Positions 61,910-64,000 of a stretch of DNA of 64,000 nucleotides are shown one piece after another. The stretch covers positions 5,523,990 to 5,587,989 of the forward strand of contig JAKCOZ010000011.1 of the NCBI GenBank assembly GCA_022605955.1. The letters are read 5' to 3'. The notes under the pieces are model-generated. The model saw only the letters and a program-made list of their open reading frames with translations. It searched no databases and was not told the origin of the DNA. Each line of letters starts with the position of its first letter. The stretch's first letter is position 1. Both the position numbers and the translations under genes were made by a program. The DNA is from Rallus limicola. Lineage: Eukaryota > Chordata > Aves > Gruiformes > Rallidae.

Positions 61910-62239
61910 GTGTTTCATGACTTATGAGGTTCCCCCTGTTCCTGGCTCAATGCACTGTGCTGTTTTGGGGGGTTGGTAGTGATTCTTAGTGTGCTAAGCC
62001 AGAGAAATTTAAATGTGAAGGTATACTTGTTTTCAAAATAAGGACATGAACTGTTCTTGGTATTTTTTCTAGCTAAAAGTATAATTTTCATTTATTTATT
62101 TAAAAGAATTTTAACAAAAAAAACCCAAAGTCTTTCCTAAATCCAGTGAACTTTTCTATTTAAAGGAAAAAAAAAATATGCTTAAATATATGATCACAGC
62201 TTGAATTTGGACAAACAGCAAAACGTAGTAAGAAATCAC

Positions 62240-62325
62240 ACATGCTGTCCCTGCACATGGCGGGAGGGTTGGAGCTAGATGATCCTAGAGGTCACTCCCA
62301 CCCCAAAGCATTCTGTGAATCTGGT
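62240..62325 (+). mobile_element. CR1: Short CR1 3' tail
   Basis: A forward tail: GAGCTAGATGATCCTAGAGG, ending CCCAAAGCATTCTGTGAAT. Confidence 0.8.
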
Positions 62326-62477
62326 GCCAAGCAATTTGAACAAATAAATGCTGCTTTATCTGCTGTGCATCTAGTAAGTAAGTAAATAAGAAAGTTAAAC
62401 ACAGAGGTCAATGAAAGCAGCCTCAACCAGGCTGTGCAACAGTAGGGTTAACCATCAGCCAGGTTTATCCACAAAAA

Positions 62478-62740
62478 ATAGAATCATAAAGTGGTCTGGG
62501 TTGGGACCCCAAAGATCAGAGAGTTCCAATCCCCCTGCCACAGGCAGGGCCACCAACCTCCAGGCCTGGAGCTACAGAAGGTTGCCCAGGGCCCCATCCA
62601 ACCTGGCCTTGAACACCTCCAGGGATGGGGCATCCACCCCCTCTCTGGGCAGCCCATTCCAGCATGTCACCACTTTCTCTGTAAAGAACTTCCCCCTCAT
62701 ATCTAACCTAACCCTTCCCTAGCGTCAATCCATTCCCCCC
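62478..62740 (-). mobile_element. CR1: CR1 LINE fragment upstream of CDC5L
   Basis: A reverse copy: AATAGAATCATAAAGTGGTC, CATCCAACCTGGCCTTGAAC and AAAGAACTTCCCCCTCATAT. Confidence 0.93.
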
Positions 62741-63210
62741 TGACATCTACATGTTCTCACTGCGGTACCAATACTCTCGCCCCAATTTCTGCTTGGGCCT
62801 CAGTAAGCTTGCGTTTATTCTCAGATAACAGCACAGGCTGTAAATGCGACATAGATAAAACTCGATTTCCCTCAGCCACCACGCGTGGGGGGAAGGGGAC
62901 GCCTGAGGTCTCTGACCAGGCTAAGGAGCTCGCCTAGGCCCGGCCCTGCGAGCCTCTGTTCCTCAGCCGTCTGCGCCTGCGCGCGGCCCCTTGCTCTTCC
63001 CCTCGCCCTTCTGCGGCTGCGCCGGCCGTGCCGCCCCGGCCCCCGCCCCTTTCCCCGTCTGGCGCTCACCCTGTGCGCTTGCGCAGAGTGCGCAGTTCTA
63101 CCGCAGAAGACGCATGCGCGTGGTCTCGGCCGGCGCCGCTGAAGCGAGCGGCGTTTACTTCCTTCGGTAGCTTTTTCTCTGCGGGAGTTGGAGACCTCTT
63201 AGCCGTCAAG

Positions 63211-63255
63211 ATGCCGCGGATTATGATTAAAGGCGGTGTGTGGCGGAACACCGAG
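63211..63255 (+). CDS. CDC5L: CDC5L (cell division cycle 5-like) first coding exon
   Basis: The exon reads MPRIMIKGGVWRNTE before a GTAGGG donor, which is the invariant N-terminus of CDC5L, just ahead of the first Myb repeat. CDC5L is a core component of the PRP19 (NineTeen) complex of the spliceosome and binds DNA/RNA in the nucleus. The ATG sits in a CpG island (about 62.9-63.7 kb). The remaining exons lie beyond the window; 63256-64000 is intron 1, in which I see no second exon. Confidence 0.95.
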
Positions 63256-63396
63256 GTAGGGCTCTGATCGCTGTAATGCGTTACACCGCAAGGGTTGGGG
63301 CCTCAGCGGCTGGGGGGATATATGTATGTGTGTGTGTTGGGGGGGGGGGGGGGGGTGCCCTGCGCTATTGCGCAGGCGCTGTTGGAGCGGTTGTGT

Positions 63397-63407
63397 TGCG
63401 CATGCGC
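63397..63407. promoter_or_regulatory. NRF-1-type site in CDC5L intron 1
   Basis: TGCGCATGCGC, identical to the site 5' of the zinc-finger gene. Confidence 0.65.
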
Positions 63408-64000
63408 TCAGATATGGGGTGTCCGCAGCAGCGCGGGGGCGGGGGGAAGGTGCAGGAATTTTAGGCTCATTCGAGCAGGGGCTGTAGGGGCTTGGGTGTC
63501 TGCAGGCCGCTGTGGCTCTGTTGGGCTCGGCTCTTCAGTGGCTTCGCCTTGCCTTCTCGTTCCTTGCTCTGGCGGGCGGAGGTTAAATCAGTGTTGCTTC
63601 TCCTGAAGGGTGCGTGTCAGGGCAGACAAGGAGCCTGGCCTGGCCTCCTGGAGAAACCGTCCCCGAGGCCCCTGGGGGTGTTTTGTGACCCGTTTTCTCG
63701 CCCTTGGAGATGTCCCTTCTGTAGACTGGAGTGTATCTTAGACTGTATAGGCAGGGTTTTTCTCTAGGGGTGTGAGGGAAGTGCAGTCTCTTGTCCTTGA
63801 AGACTGTTCCGAATGCAGAAATGGTGAAGATGGGTATGAGCTCCTCAGCTGCAGCCCAGAACGTTTCTCTGTGCCATTCAGAAATTTAAAAAATCCCACC
63901 GTTCCTATTTTTGCCATTATACACTTTCAGAACAGCAAGCAGTTGTAAAAAGGGAAATAATAACATGAGAAATCAATCCTATTAGTTAGGATTTTTAAAG

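Larger units (their letters stand above)
59838..61925 (+). other. 3' UTR of the zinc-finger gene
   Basis: A 2.1-kb non-coding stretch follows the TAA. It ends with two AATAAA signals (61898-61903 and 61904-61909) and a downstream GT-rich TGTTTTGGGGGGTTGGTAGT. An earlier AATAAA lies at about 61549. A decayed CR1 lies inside it. Confidence 0.65.
62880..63720 (+). promoter_or_regulatory. CDC5L: CpG-island promoter of CDC5L
   Basis: A very CpG-rich block spans the CDC5L start codon. Several NRF-1-type GCGCATGCGC-like elements lie at 63078-63122 and at 63397. There is no TATA box, and a 17-G run lies at 63339-63355. It is typical of a broadly expressed splicing-factor gene. Confidence 0.8.

Noticed and set aside
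62872..63142. Arg-rich and Pro-rich open frames before CDC5L
   Set aside because: They are products of GC-rich promoter sequence with no splice or homology support.

Overview
The window is vertebrate nuclear DNA and almost certainly avian. Genes are split by GT-AG introns, CR1 LINE fragments are very dense (about 35 recognisable pieces, most 5'-truncated and many ending in the ATTCTRTG-type 3' repeat), there is an avian ERVL-type solo LTR, and two CpG-island promoters are present. Nothing bacterial, plasmid-borne or CRISPR-like was seen.

Layout. (1) 1-15417, + strand: the last eight coding exons of methylmalonyl-CoA mutase (MMUT), an intact C-terminal 389 residues including the B12-binding domain. 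(2) About 15.4-22.5 kb: repeat-rich ground downstream of MMUT. It holds an unusual 80-bp inverted repeat and several open, splice-flanked segments on the + strand. The best, at 22043-22310, reads like the C-terminal exon of an unrecognised single-pass membrane protein. (3) 22976-30600, - strand: a complete four-exon opsin of the OPN5 (neuropsin-like) group, 349 aa, with the retinal-binding lysine but with the DRY motif replaced by IRL. A solo LTR with a perfect 5-bp target duplication, itself split by a later CR1, sits in its first intron. (4) 30.6-53.5 kb: about 23 kb with no supported gene, holding CR1 copies, an ancient MIR-like SINE, small duplications and a 20-bp poly-C. (5) 54168-59837, + strand: a three-exon, 1107-aa protein with 16 C2H2 zinc fingers, driven from a CpG island with an NRF-1-type palindrome. 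Its last exon also carries a long 3' UTR ending near 61.9 kb. (6) 63211 onward, + strand: the first coding exon of CDC5L behind a second CpG island. The rest of that gene lies beyond the window.

The genes do not form an operon-like unit. MMUT is a mitochondrial B12 enzyme, the opsin a light or retinal receptor, the zinc-finger protein a presumed DNA-binding regulator and CDC5L a core splicing factor. MMUT and the opsin are convergent; the zinc-finger gene and CDC5L are tandem. The main points of interest are the opsin's altered G-protein motif, the possible undescribed membrane-protein gene between MMUT and the opsin, the unassigned 16-finger protein and the near-perfect inverted repeat.
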